The notes: generated by a model from the letters alone, not told the origin. Shown: positions 1 to 5,702, numbered from the stretch's first letter. The stretch: DNA of 14,366 nucleotides from Nostoc sp. CHAB 5715 (GCF_020829685.1 NZ_JAIVFR010000051.1:1-14366), one strand, 5' to 3'. Made by a program: numbers and translations.

Positions 1-256
1 TAACAGCACCCCGTTCTTCAATTCGACGTTCAAACTCGCCGCTAGCTAGTCGTTCTGTTCCCTTAAAAATCATGTGCTCTAAAAAGTGAGCCATGCCGTT
101 AATGGCATCAGATTCTATGGCTGAACCAACTTTAATCCATAAGTTGAGGTTTACAGCTTCAACCGGCATCTGCTCTGCTATGATTGTCAAACCATTGGGC
201 AACTGATGCAGAGTTGGGGTATTAAGACGAGGAAGTTTCCGCAGGGTTGAAGTCAT
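1..256 (-). CDS. M16 family zinc peptidase (N-terminal part, gene runs off the window)
   Basis: Eighty-five codons from an ATG at 256 read out of the left edge, so only the N-terminus is present. Translation begins MTSTLRKLPRLNTPTL and contains HFLEH at residues 57-61, the inverted zinc site HxxEH of the M16 (pitrilysin / processing-peptidase) family. It is followed by MIFKGTERL, which is typical of that family just after the motif. The two histidines bind zinc and the glutamate is the catalytic base; a further distal glutamate ligand would lie outside the window. No signal peptide is visible, so a cytoplasmic or peripheral enzyme is likely. The Shine-Dalgarno sequence is weak. Related cyanobacterial genes often occur as tandem M16 pairs, but the partner would lie outside the window. 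The family call is secure; substrate and exact subgroup are unknown. Confidence 0.93.
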   Translation of the reverse strand, partial: MTSTLRKLPRLNTPTLHQLPNGLTIIAEQMPVEAVNLNLWIKVGSAIESDAINGMAHFLEHMIFKGTERLASGEFERRIEERGAV

Positions 257-375
257 TGCTACTTGTGTGAGGAGCTACATTACTCCTTTATCTTATCCGT
301 GACTGAAAAATCAGATAAAAAGACTACTAAGAGGTTTGGCGTTGCATATTTGCGGGATGATTTTGCTAGTTTTGT

Positions 376-430
376 GGGATGGGCCGAAAAGCCCGTCCCT
401 TGTATTTCAGGGCGGGCGAGACGCCCACCC
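376..430. repeat. Two adjacent GC-rich hairpins (REP-like)
   Basis: First stem: gggatgggc (376-384) with gcccgtccc (391-399), loop cgaaaa, one wobble. Second stem: gggcgggcg (410-418) with cgcccaccc (422-430), loop aga, one wobble. Paired GC-rich hairpins followed by 'tacaag' look like the dispersed extragenic palindromes seen in Nostoc-type genomes. There is no T-tract, so a terminator role is not supported. Confidence 0.6.
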
Positions 431-480
431 TACAAGAATCATCCCTTGATTCAGCAACGCCAGAGGTTTTACTACGCAAA

Positions 481-522
481 ACCTGTCCCTCTCCGAGTCG
501 GAGCTACGGTGTACACACAAGT
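481..522. repeat. Inverted-repeat copy A (partner at 1263-1301)
   Basis: The 42 bases beginning acctgtccctctccgagtc and ending gtacacacaagt recur in inverted orientation at 1263-1301 with three gaps and two mismatches. The pair brackets the palindrome, the 62-bp tandem array and the terminator. It could be two copies of a dispersed repeat or the ends of a decayed element. Confidence 0.6.
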
Positions 523-630
523 CATTCAAAATTCTGTTAGGAAGAAAACTAGATATCACAAGGGTTTGAGAGTGTATATCTGTCGCATTCTTTTTTCAAA
601 TTGGTAAGTAGATGGACAAAAATATTTACA

Positions 631-749
631 GTCATTGCGAGCGTTGCGTTCGCGGAGCGTCTCGAAGAGAAGCAATCTCAGCCGCAAGCGAATTGCTTTA
701 TTTCGCTTCTCTTACGAGACGCTACCGCGAACGCTCCATTCGCAATGAC
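631..749. repeat. 119-bp palindromic element
   Basis: The sequence starts gtcattgcga and ends tcgcaatgac. Long imperfect arms follow (5' gttcgcggagcgtctcgaag; 3' cttacgagacgctaccgcga), with a central part containing gcaagcgaattgc. The core cgttcgcggagcgtctcg(a/t)agagaag also occurs at 12771-12796, so this belongs to a family with at least two members here. It is non-coding and could form one long hairpin. Confidence 0.75.
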
Positions 750-780
750 AGTGTGTAATTAATTCTGTCCGACTACTTAT

Positions 781-1028
781 CAGAAAGCAAACTGGGGTTT
801 GAGTAAGTCAAATAGCATTTTGAGAAAGCAAAAGCTTCTTTTACTTGCGGAAAACACCAAAATCAGAAAGCAAACTGGGGTTTGAGTAAGTCAAAGCTTC
901 TTTTACTTGCGGAAAACACCAAAATCAGAAAGCAAACTGGGGTTTGAGTAAGTCAAAGCTTCTTTTACTTGCGGAAAACACCAAAATCAGAAAGCAAACT
1001 GGAGTTTGAGTAAGTCAAAGCTTCTTTT
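781..1028. repeat. 62-bp tandem repeat, four copies
   Basis: Copies start at 781, 864, 926 and 988 with cagaaagcaaactgg(g/a)gtttg. Copies 2 and 3 are identical 62-mers. Copy 1 is 83 bp because of an internal 21-bp addition. Copy 4 has one visible substitution and diverges after 1028 into a degenerate piece (gagtaagtaattgcgg). Units are directly abutting with no unique spacers, so this is not a CRISPR array. No open frame runs through it. Confidence 0.9.
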
Positions 1029-1157
1029 GAGTAAGTAATTGCGGATTTTGCTTATTGAATTTAGTCAAAATATGAAGTTTAGATAAAAATATTGAAAAAA
1101 TTACTGATAAATTTTGATCCGTCAGATTTGAATTCAATAAGTAGTAAAAAAACAAAG

Positions 1158-1191
1158 TCCCCGGCTTTTCTAAAAAGTCGGGGATTTTTTT
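1158..1191 (+). terminator. Strong intrinsic terminator, probably bidirectional
   Basis: A 12-bp stem tccccggctttt (1158-1169) pairs with aaaagtcgggga (1173-1184), with one G-T wobble and a 3-nt loop, followed on the plus strand by seven T (1185-1191). On the minus strand the stem is followed by ctttg and then seven T (complement of 1146-1152), so it can also end minus-strand transcripts from the 1339-1761 gene. The better signal points along plus, where no upstream gene is visible. Confidence 0.85.
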
Positions 1192-1204
1192 GTAGCCTTG
1201 TCAA

Positions 1205-1223
1205 GGGGAGGGTTAGGGTGGGG
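1205..1223 (+). other. G-quadruplex-type motif
   Basis: Four G-runs GGGG-A-GGG-TTA-GGG-T-GGGG with loops of 1, 3 and 1 nt, just after the terminator. The pattern fits the canonical G-quadruplex rule; folding is not shown. Confidence 0.5.
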
Positions 1224-1262
1224 TAAAACTGACGTGAAACCCAGGTGATTAAACTATTTCAG

Positions 1263-1301
1263 ACTTGTGTATACACCGTAGCCGAGTCGGAGAGGACAGG
1301 T
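1263..1301. repeat. Inverted-repeat copy B (partner at 481-522)
   Basis: Starts acttgtgtatacaccgtag and ends ggagaggacaggt. Its reverse complement matches 481-522 apart from three gaps and two mismatches. It lies between the terminator and the stop of the 1339-1761 gene. Confidence 0.6.
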
Positions 1302-1338
1302 TTGAACTTTAATTCAAGACAGGGAGAGGTTCGTCGAA

Positions 1339-1761
1339 CTAACGAGAGTAAGGGTTATTGAAGGTTTCCCAAGCAGCAATAGCCGCCTTTTGCAGGCGAA
1401 AGCTGAAGTCTACTAAGTCTTTCACCATTAAGTGCCAGTTTCTCTCAGCTTCGTCCTGAATTATCGCCCAAGAGTCTTCTAAGCGATCGCGTTCCTTCAC
1501 TTTCCTGCCTTCAATCAATTCTCGTGCTTGTCGCACAGCTTTCAAATAAGTTTCACGCGTGAGAGTACCTGCTGACTCCGCTTGGCTGCGTCTTTCTAGC
1601 GCCTCAATCAGCGCTTTGGTTTCGCGCTTGACTTCATCGCTTTCGCCAGCCATTTCGGTTTCTACTAATTTGTCGGTTTGAGGACTAATTTCTACAATTA
1701 CTATGGATTCAGTAGATTCAATGACTGGAGTTCCAAAAGATTCAATGTTGCTAGCAGTCAT
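1339..1761 (-). CDS. Conserved-looking hypothetical protein, 140 aa
   Basis: I do not recognise a named family. The ATG at 1761 is preceded at 9 nt by AAGGAT (complement of 1771-1776), a good ribosome binding site. The protein is highly charged and mostly helical in appearance. Residues 1-35 are acidic and Ser/Thr-rich, residues 40-95 are Glu/Lys/Arg-rich (VKRETKALIEALERRSQ and ARELIEGRKVKERD), and residues 96-135 are Trp- and Phe-containing and more hydrophobic (WHLMVKDLVDFSFRLQKAA). No signal peptide or clear membrane segment is present. It lies downstream of htpX on the same strand, but 134 bp with heptamer repeats separate them. A single-gene transcript ending at the terminator at 1158-1191 is plausible. 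It is probably a real cyanobacterial gene, given codon structure, RBS and a HIP1 site within it; function unknown. Confidence 0.8.
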   Translation of the reverse strand: MTASNIESFGTPVIESTESIVIVEISPQTDKLVETEMAGESDEVKRETKALIEALERRSQAESAGTLTRETYLKAVRQARELIEGRKVKERDRLEDSWAIIQDEAERNWHLMVKDLVDFSFRLQKAAIAAWETFNNPYSR

Positions 1762-1850
1762 AGTTAAAACATCCTTAAATTACAAAGCTTACTCTCGGAT
1801 GAAAACTGCATCCTATACTGGTAGTCATAAGTCATTGTAAATTTCACAAA

Positions 1851-1899
1851 TGACAAATGACTAATGACAAATGACTAATGACAAATGACAAATGACTAA
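1851..1899. repeat. Heptanucleotide tandem repeat (STRR type), 7 units
   Basis: Seven 7-bp units, tgacaaa and tgactaa in mixed order, preceded by a degenerate cacaaa. STRR heptamers are a known feature of heterocyst-forming cyanobacteria. The last unit supplies the TAG stop codon of htpX (1896-1898). Confidence 0.9.
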
Positions 1900-2762
1900 G
1901 CTTTTATTGGCAGTTGTTGCTCTAGTTTTAGCAATGCTGCAACTCGCTCCTCTGTAGCAGGGTGACTGGAGAACAAGTTCCCCAGAAACTGTCCAGAGAT
2001 AGAATTGATAATTAATAACGGCTCATAAGCTGGATTGGCATTTAAAGGCATCTGCTTTGCTGAGGCTTCTAATCTTTGCAGCGCCCTAGCTAAGGCGCGG
2101 GGATTACCAGTTAATTTAGCAGAACCTGCATCAGCAGAGAATTCTCGTGTGCGCGAAATTGCTAGCTGAATAATCGTCGCAGCCAATGGCGCAAGCATTA
2201 CTGTTAATAAAACTCCCAAAGGATTTGCACCTCTGTTGTCATCTCGTGAGCCACCGCCAAACCATAAGCTGTAACTCACCATTTGCGCTAGGAATGAGAT
2301 AGCACCAGCAACAGTAGCAGCAACAGCTTGTGTGAGGGTGTCACGATTAATAATGTGGGTGAGTTCGTGGGCGATAACGCCTTCGAGTTCATCCTCTGGC
2401 AATATATTCAAAATGCCTTCGGTGACAGCAACAGCAGCGTGTTCTGGATCGCGCCCTGTAGCGAAGGCGTTTGCACCTTGGCTTGGCACAATGTAAACTC
2501 TGGGCATGGGGATGTTAGCGCGATCACTTAATCTCTGCACCATCCGATAAAGTCCTGGTGCTTCGCTTTGACTTACAGGCTGGGCTTGGTATACTGCCAG
2601 GGCAATCTTATCTGATTGATACCAGGAAAACAGGTTTGTTACTGCTGCTAAACCTATCCCTATTATCAAGCCACTAGTACCGCCAATTACCCAGTAACTA
2701 ATTGCGATCAAAAGACCACTTAAAGCAGCTAGCAAAACAGCCGTTTTCAATTGATTTGTCAT
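1896..2762 (-). CDS. htpX: Protease HtpX homologue (M48 family membrane metalloprotease)
   Basis: A membrane-bound zinc endopeptidase involved in quality control of membrane proteins. At 288 aa it has the usual HtpX length. Two N-terminal hydrophobic segments lie at about residues 8-26 and 29-45, and two more follow the active site (about 145-167 and 181-202). The zinc site HELTH is at 132-136, the third ligand glutamate lies in REFSAD at 206-211 (E207), and the characteristic FSSHPATEERVAAL is near the C-terminus. PRVYIVPSQGANAFATG (88-104) is also typical. The ATG at 2762 has AGGAGA (complement of 2771-2776) 8 nt upstream. The stop lies inside a heptamer repeat. An inverted repeat precedes the RBS (2779-2812). 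HtpX genes are often stress-controlled in other bacteria; no such control can be read here beyond that repeat. Confidence 0.96.
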   Translation of the reverse strand: MTNQLKTAVLLAALSGLLIAISYWVIGGTSGLIIGIGLAAVTNLFSWYQSDKIALAVYQAQPVSQSEAPGLYRMVQRLSDRANIPMPRVYIVPSQGANAFATGRDPEHAAVAVTEGILNILPEDELEGVIAHELTHIINRDTLTQAVAATVAGAISFLAQMVSYSLWFGGGSRDDNRGANPLGVLLTVMLAPLAATIIQLAISRTREFSADAGSAKLTGNPRALARALQRLEASAKQMPLNANPAYEPLLIINSISGQFLGNLFSSHPATEERVAALLKLEQQLPIKA

Positions 2763-2778
2763 ATTTTCGCTCTCCTGC

Positions 2779-2812
2779 TAATGCTGTGTAAATTTTTTAT
2801 AAAACAGCATTA
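2779..2812 (-). promoter_or_regulatory. Inverted repeat in the htpX leader/promoter
   Basis: Nine-base arms TAATGCTGT and ACAGCATTA (minus-strand reading) are separated by 16 AT-rich bases containing TATAAA. The proximal arm ends 2 nt before the AGGAGA ribosome binding site of htpX. It could be an operator around a -10 element or a leader hairpin next to the RBS; the sequence does not decide. Confidence 0.4.
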
Positions 2813-2988
2813 ATTAAGCCACACTTTGATTGTATCCAGCTAAACTTAGATATATGGTACAGAAAACCTATCAGATAAGTACGGTTTTCCCACTTAACTT
2901 TTATAAATACTAATTATCCTACTACTCGGGGTTTAAAACCCCATCCCAAGAAGGGTTGCTTGTAATGCGATTGGGGTCTAAATCCCCA

Positions 2989-3060
2989 GACGCTCGTTCC
3001 GACGCTCGTTCCGACGCTCGTTCCGACGCTCGTTCCGACGCTCGTTCCGACGCTCGTTCC
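2989..3060. repeat. 12-bp tandem array, six perfect units
   Basis: Six exact copies of gacgctcgttcc, directly abutting the 17-bp array. The lack of any divergence suggests recent expansion. Confidence 0.95.
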
Positions 3061-3155
3061 TCGCTAACGCTGCGCTATCGCTAACGCTGCGCTATCGCTA
3101 ACGCTGCGCTATCGCTAACGCTGCGCTATCGCTAACGCTGCGCTATCGCTAACGC
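3061..3155. repeat. 17-bp tandem array, five units plus a partial
   Basis: Five exact copies of tcgctaacgctgcgcta (3061-3145) followed by tcgctaacgc plus aacgc. The junction with the 12-bp array is immediate. Together the two arrays make 167 bp of nearly perfect repeats. Confidence 0.95.
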
Positions 3156-3163
3156 AACGCTTA

Positions 3164-3214
3164 CACAAAACGTAATTGCGAATGGGCGAAAAAGCGAATT
3201 GCGAATTGCGAATT
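3164..3214. repeat. Repeat half with gcgaatt heptamers
   Basis: cacaaaacgtaattgcgaa (3164-3182) is followed after a short variable stretch by three gcgaatt heptamers (3194-3214). The same arrangement occurs inverted at 14031-14068 downstream of ilvC. Confidence 0.75.
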
Positions 3215-3370
3215 GTTTAAAGTTGTTTTGGATACTTGCTTTATTTTTAAGAACATTTATCTTTATAGTTATCATAAGCACATCTATCTATAGGCATAAA
3301 TTGTTTAGTAAATGTGAAAAAGCAACACAAAAGTAAAAATGGTATTGTTGAATTAATTAAATAGTATTTA

Positions 3371-3443
3371 TGGCGATGGAGCTCGCCAAAACCGCCTTTC
3401 CAGTACAGGTGAAATTCATCACTGGAAGGCTGATGGCTCCTAC
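3371..3443 (+). promoter_or_regulatory. Fluoride riboswitch aptamer (crcB motif)
   Basis: The sequence carries the hallmarks of the fluoride aptamer. GGCGATGG at 3372-3379 opens it. TGGCG and CGCCA give the pseudoknot. GGAGC pairs with GCTCC in GATGGCTCCTAC (3432-3443) to give P1. GCC(T)TTCCAGT pairs with ACTGGAAGGC (3421-3430) to give an extended P2. The linker AAAACC and the 3' GCTGATGGCTCC are as expected for the family. It is oriented toward a CLC-F type exporter, the class of gene this riboswitch commonly controls, which independently supports the call. It normally turns on expression when fluoride is bound. No terminator with a U-tract follows closely, so the expression platform is not obvious. 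Confidence 0.93.
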
Positions 3444-3532
3444 TTTCTTCGCTGACTGCGGGAGAGTAGGGCTTGGCTAAATGCATTACCTGACTCCCCT
3501 GTAGAAAGTGTAAGTCTACAGATTGCACCTCA

Positions 3533-3706
3533 GAGGATGTTTGAAAAGTTTAATTTATTACTCACCAAGCGACTGGAAGTCGCGGCTACACGAGACAAAA
3601 CCCACCTCCGTGGGTTAAAAACCCTTGATTTTGTATTAGTCCACGGAGGTGGACTTAGCTTGTGTAGTAGCGAATTCTATTCGCCCAATACTTTGAAAAC
3701 ATCCTC
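3533..3706 (+). promoter_or_regulatory. Long-range leader stem ending at the ribosome binding site
   Basis: gaggatgtttgaaaagt (3533-3549) can pair with actttgaaaacatcctc (3690-3706): ten pairs, a 2x2 internal loop, then five pairs. The 3' arm ends 2 nt before the AAGGAG (3709-3714) of the exporter gene. It may be part of the expression platform, or the outer ends of the inserted element at 3569-3684. Confidence 0.45.
3569..3684. repeat. Palindromic MITE-like element in the riboswitch leader
   Basis: About 116 bp with a small hairpin at each end (gcgact-gga-agtcgc, 3569-3583; gcgaat-tct-attcgc, 3670-3684). In between are inverted parts built around cccacctccgtggg and ccacggaggtgg, with ggctacac versus gtgtagtagc near the ends. 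I recall this as a dispersed non-coding repeat of Nostoc-type genomes; a genome search would settle it. It has no coding potential of its own. Confidence 0.7.
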
Positions 3707-3721
3707 TCAAGGAGTCATAGT

Positions 3722-5062
3722 ATGAAACAACTATGTCAATTTGAACCGTTTATTGCATTACCCCACCTAATTAAATGGTTGCCTATTTCTGTTGTAGTTG
3801 GCATTCTTGCTGGGACGGCTTCTGCGGCTCTTTTGGCATCATTAGAATGGGCAACTGATTGGCGAGAATCGCATCGGTGGATTATCGCTTTGCTGCCCCT
3901 TGGTGGCTTCTTGAGTGGTTGGATTTATCATCAGTTTGGTCGGACTGTAGAAGCCGGAAATAACCTTTTACTAGAAGAAATCCATAACCCCAAAAATGTT
4001 ATTCCCTTTCGGATGGCTCTTCTTGTTTTGCTAGGAACAGACCTTACACATTTATTTGGAGGTTCAGCCGGTCGTGAAGGTACAGCATTGCAAATGGGTG
4101 CTTCTTTGGCAGACCAGCTAACTAAAATATTACATTTTCAAGGAGTCAATCGGCGAATTTTATTAACCGCAGGTATCAGTGGAGGATTTGCTTCAGTTTT
4201 CGGCACTCCCTTAGCGGGAACTGTATTTGGTCTAGAAGTTTTAGCAATTGGTAAAATTCATTATGATGCTCTTTTCCCTTCTTTAATTGCTGCGATCGTT
4301 GGAAATCAAATCACCTTGTTATTGGGTTTGCATCATACTGCATACCAACACGCTCAGTCTATATCGACGCTCACAATTTGGGGACTGATTGCTGCTATTA
4401 TCGCAGGTGCAATCTTTGGAATTGTAGCGAGATTTTTTGCTAAAGTAACTCACCAAATTAGTCACTTTTTTAAAGCAAAAATATCTTATCCTCCAATGCG
4501 TCCTTTAATAGGCGGTGCGCTGATAGCAGCAATTGTTGGGTTGAGTGGAACAACCAAGTATATTGGTCTTGGTATTCCAACCATAGTGGATTCTTTCTAC
4601 ATTCAGCTACCTCCTTGGGATTTTGCTGCAAAATTAGGTTTGACTGCTCTAACTTTAGGAGCAGGTTTTAAGGGAGGAGAAGTAACACCTTTGTTTTTTA
4701 TTGGTGCAACTTTAGGAAATGCTTTATCGTTGGTTTTGGCATTACCTACACCACTGTTAGCAGGAATGGGATTTGTGGGTGTATTTGCAGGTGCAGCAAA
4801 TACACCTTTGGCATCAACCTTAATGGGAATTGAATTATTTGGTGTGGAATCAGGGGTATTTATTGCTATTGGCTGTGTAGTAAGCTACCTATTTTCAGGT
4901 CATTCTGGAATTTACTCTGCACAACGTATTGGGTTGAGTAAATACTCTGCTGTATATTTAGAAGAAGGGGTGACTTTGGCTAATTATGGACGAAAAAAAT
5001 TTGAGCCAAAAATTGATTTAGCCGATAATAGCAAAGAAAGAGGAAACAATTCTCAGGAATAA
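3722..5062 (+). CDS. CLC-F type fluoride/proton antiporter (annotated in some genomes as EriC chloride channel)
   Basis: An integral membrane CLC-family protein of 446 aa with roughly ten or more hydrophobic segments. In place of the chloride-type GSGIP motif it has GNNLL at 79-83, as in the fluoride-specific CLC-F clade. The gating-glutamate motif GREGT is at 117-121 (E119). GFKGGEVTP at 315-323 and GVFAGAANTP at 353-362 match the later pore motifs. The family exports F- in exchange for H+ and protects the cell from fluoride. AAGGAG at 3709-3714 sits 7 nt before the ATG. The fluoride riboswitch 278 nt upstream on the same strand agrees with the assignment and implies fluoride induction. The soluble C-terminal tail (about 415-446) is charged and short, without CBS domains. 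It is apparently monocistronic. Chloride transport is less likely given motif and riboswitch. Confidence 0.95.
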   Translation: MKQLCQFEPFIALPHLIKWLPISVVVGILAGTASAALLASLEWATDWRESHRWIIALLPLGGFLSGWIYHQFGRTVEAGNNLLLEEIHNPKNVIPFRMALLVLLGTDLTHLFGGSAGREGTALQMGASLADQLTKILHFQGVNRRILLTAGISGGFASVFGTPLAGTVFGLEVLAIGKIHYDALFPSLIAAIVGNQITLLLGLHHTAYQHAQSISTLTIWGLIAAIIAGAIFGIVARFFAKVTHQISHFFKAKISYPPMRPLIGGALIAAIVGLSGTTKYIGLGIPTIVDSFYIQLPPWDFAAKLGLTALTLGAGFKGGEVTPLFFIGATLGNALSLVLALPTPLLAGMGFVGVFAGAANTPLASTLMGIELFGVESGVFIAIGCVVSYLFSGHSGIYSAQRIGLSKYSAVYLEEGVTLANYGRKKFEPKIDLADNSKERGNNSQE

Positions 5063-5226
5063 TTTCTGGATGCAATTTATGAATAATTAGGAAAGTGCGT
5101 AGTTTACTGCCGTAGGCATCGCATAGTTAGAGTAGTCATGTATGTGCGATCGCTATTGTATAAAGTAAAATAGCCACTCAGTCAAAAGGAGAGAAGGAAA
5201 TCGTACATAAATTTGCTGGGCAAAAG

Positions 5227-5409
5227 GTGTCTGAAATCCTAAAGTACAAGAAGGGTAATATAAAACAGGCTCCACTCCCAGAAGAATCGCCCAGTTGGGA
5301 TGAGTTTTCTGAAATGTTATGGGAGGAGATTGAAGCGGGAGCAGAGGTAAATCAACCGGGTTTTAAAGTTGTTCGCAAGTTATTAAGCGATAAGAGGTTT
5401 GACAAATGA
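5227..5409 (+). CDS. Small hypothetical protein, first gene of a two-gene unit
   Basis: Sixty codons from a GTG at 5227; the translation is acidic in the middle (SWDEFSEMLWEEIEAGAE) with a basic tail (KVVRKLLSDKRFDK). No named family is recognised. The start is uncertain. The frame is open back to the stop at 5161-5163, and a much better Shine-Dalgarno (AAGGAG within 5186-5193) precedes an ATC at 5200 rather than a standard start; the GTG has only a weak AAAGG. Starting at 5200 would add nine residues (IVHKFAGQK). Its stop overlaps the next gene's ATG by 4 nt (ATGA at 5406-5409), so the two are translationally coupled. Small, paired, overlapping genes suggest a toxin-antitoxin-like or accessory module, but no motif proves it. 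Confidence 0.65.
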   Translation: MSEILKYKKGNIKQAPLPEESPSWDEFSEMLWEEIEAGAEVNQPGFKVVRKLLSDKRFDK

Positions 5410-5702
5410 AGAATCATGGATTTGGCAAACTAGTTACCTTTCTAAATCAATTAGAACAAGAGAAAATTAGTTACACCTTAGTCCATCATCGGGATGAAAC
5501 CATTATGGTGAATGTGGCTGTGCCTGGTGAACGATGGGAAGTAGAATTTTTTGAGGATGGTTCGGTTGAAGTAGAACGATTTGTTAGTAGTGGAGAGATT
5601 AATGGGGAAGAGGTTTTTAGTGAGTTATTTGCTATGTATTCAGAAGCAGAAAGTCATTCTGCCAAATTTACCCAAAATGCTAAGTTGACAAGTACAACAT
5701 AA
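5406..5702 (+). CDS. Small hypothetical protein, second gene of a two-gene unit
   Basis: A 98-aa protein with alternating short charged and hydrophobic stretches that look like a compact beta-rich fold (ISYTLVHHRDETIMVNVAV, ERWEVEFFEDGSVEVERFVS), followed by a short helical part (EEVFSELFAMYSEAE) and a Ser/Thr-rich tail. The core resembles small conserved hypothetical proteins of cyanobacteria that I cannot tie to a named family. It starts at the ATG overlapping the stop of the upstream gene by 4 nt, with a weak RBS (agagg, about 5392-5396), consistent with translational coupling. It ends immediately before a HIP1 site. A role as the partner in a toxin-antitoxin-like pair is conceivable but is inference from size and layout only. 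Confidence 0.75.
   Translation: MKNHGFGKLVTFLNQLEQEKISYTLVHHRDETIMVNVAVPGERWEVEFFEDGSVEVERFVSSGEINGEEVFSELFAMYSEAESHSAKFTQNAKLTSTT

Larger units (their letters stand above)
257..1338. other. Gene-free region rich in palindromes and repeats
   Basis: About 1.1 kb between the M16 peptidase start and the 1339-1761 gene with no convincing coding sequence. It holds two small hairpins (376-430), an inverted-repeat pair (481-522 and 1263-1301), a 119-bp palindrome (631-749), four 62-bp tandem repeats (781-1028), a strong terminator (1158-1191) and a G-rich motif (1205-1223), each listed separately. A 114-codon open frame at 263-607 runs through the hairpins and resembles no protein, so it is not annotated. 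Confidence 0.7.
2763..3370. other. Gene-free region between htpX and the fluoride locus
   Basis: The divergent upstream regions of htpX and the fluoride riboswitch. It holds the htpX inverted repeat, a palindrome ggggtttaaaacccc (2928-2942), the repeat half ggggtctaaatcccc (2973-2987), two tandem arrays (2989-3155), three gcgaatt heptamers (3194-3214) and an AT-rich stretch (3215-3370) that must hold the riboswitch promoter. I cannot assign the -35 and -10 boxes with confidence. Confidence 0.6.

Noticed and set aside
263..607. 114-codon plus-strand open frame
   Set aside because: It runs through two GC-rich hairpins and the inverted repeat copy at 481-522; the translation looks like translated repeat and matches no family.
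781..1028. CRISPR array
   Set aside because: The units are contiguous 62-mers with no unique spacers, and no cas gene is nearby.
3247..3528. 93-codon minus-strand open frame
   Set aside because: It is antisense to the fluoride aptamer; its translation reflects RNA structure and AT-rich sequence, not a protein.
3537..3725. 62-codon plus-strand open frame overlapping the clc start by ATGA
   Set aside because: Most of it is the translated palindromic element; the neat overlap with the exporter start appears coincidental. A leader peptide is possible but unsupported.
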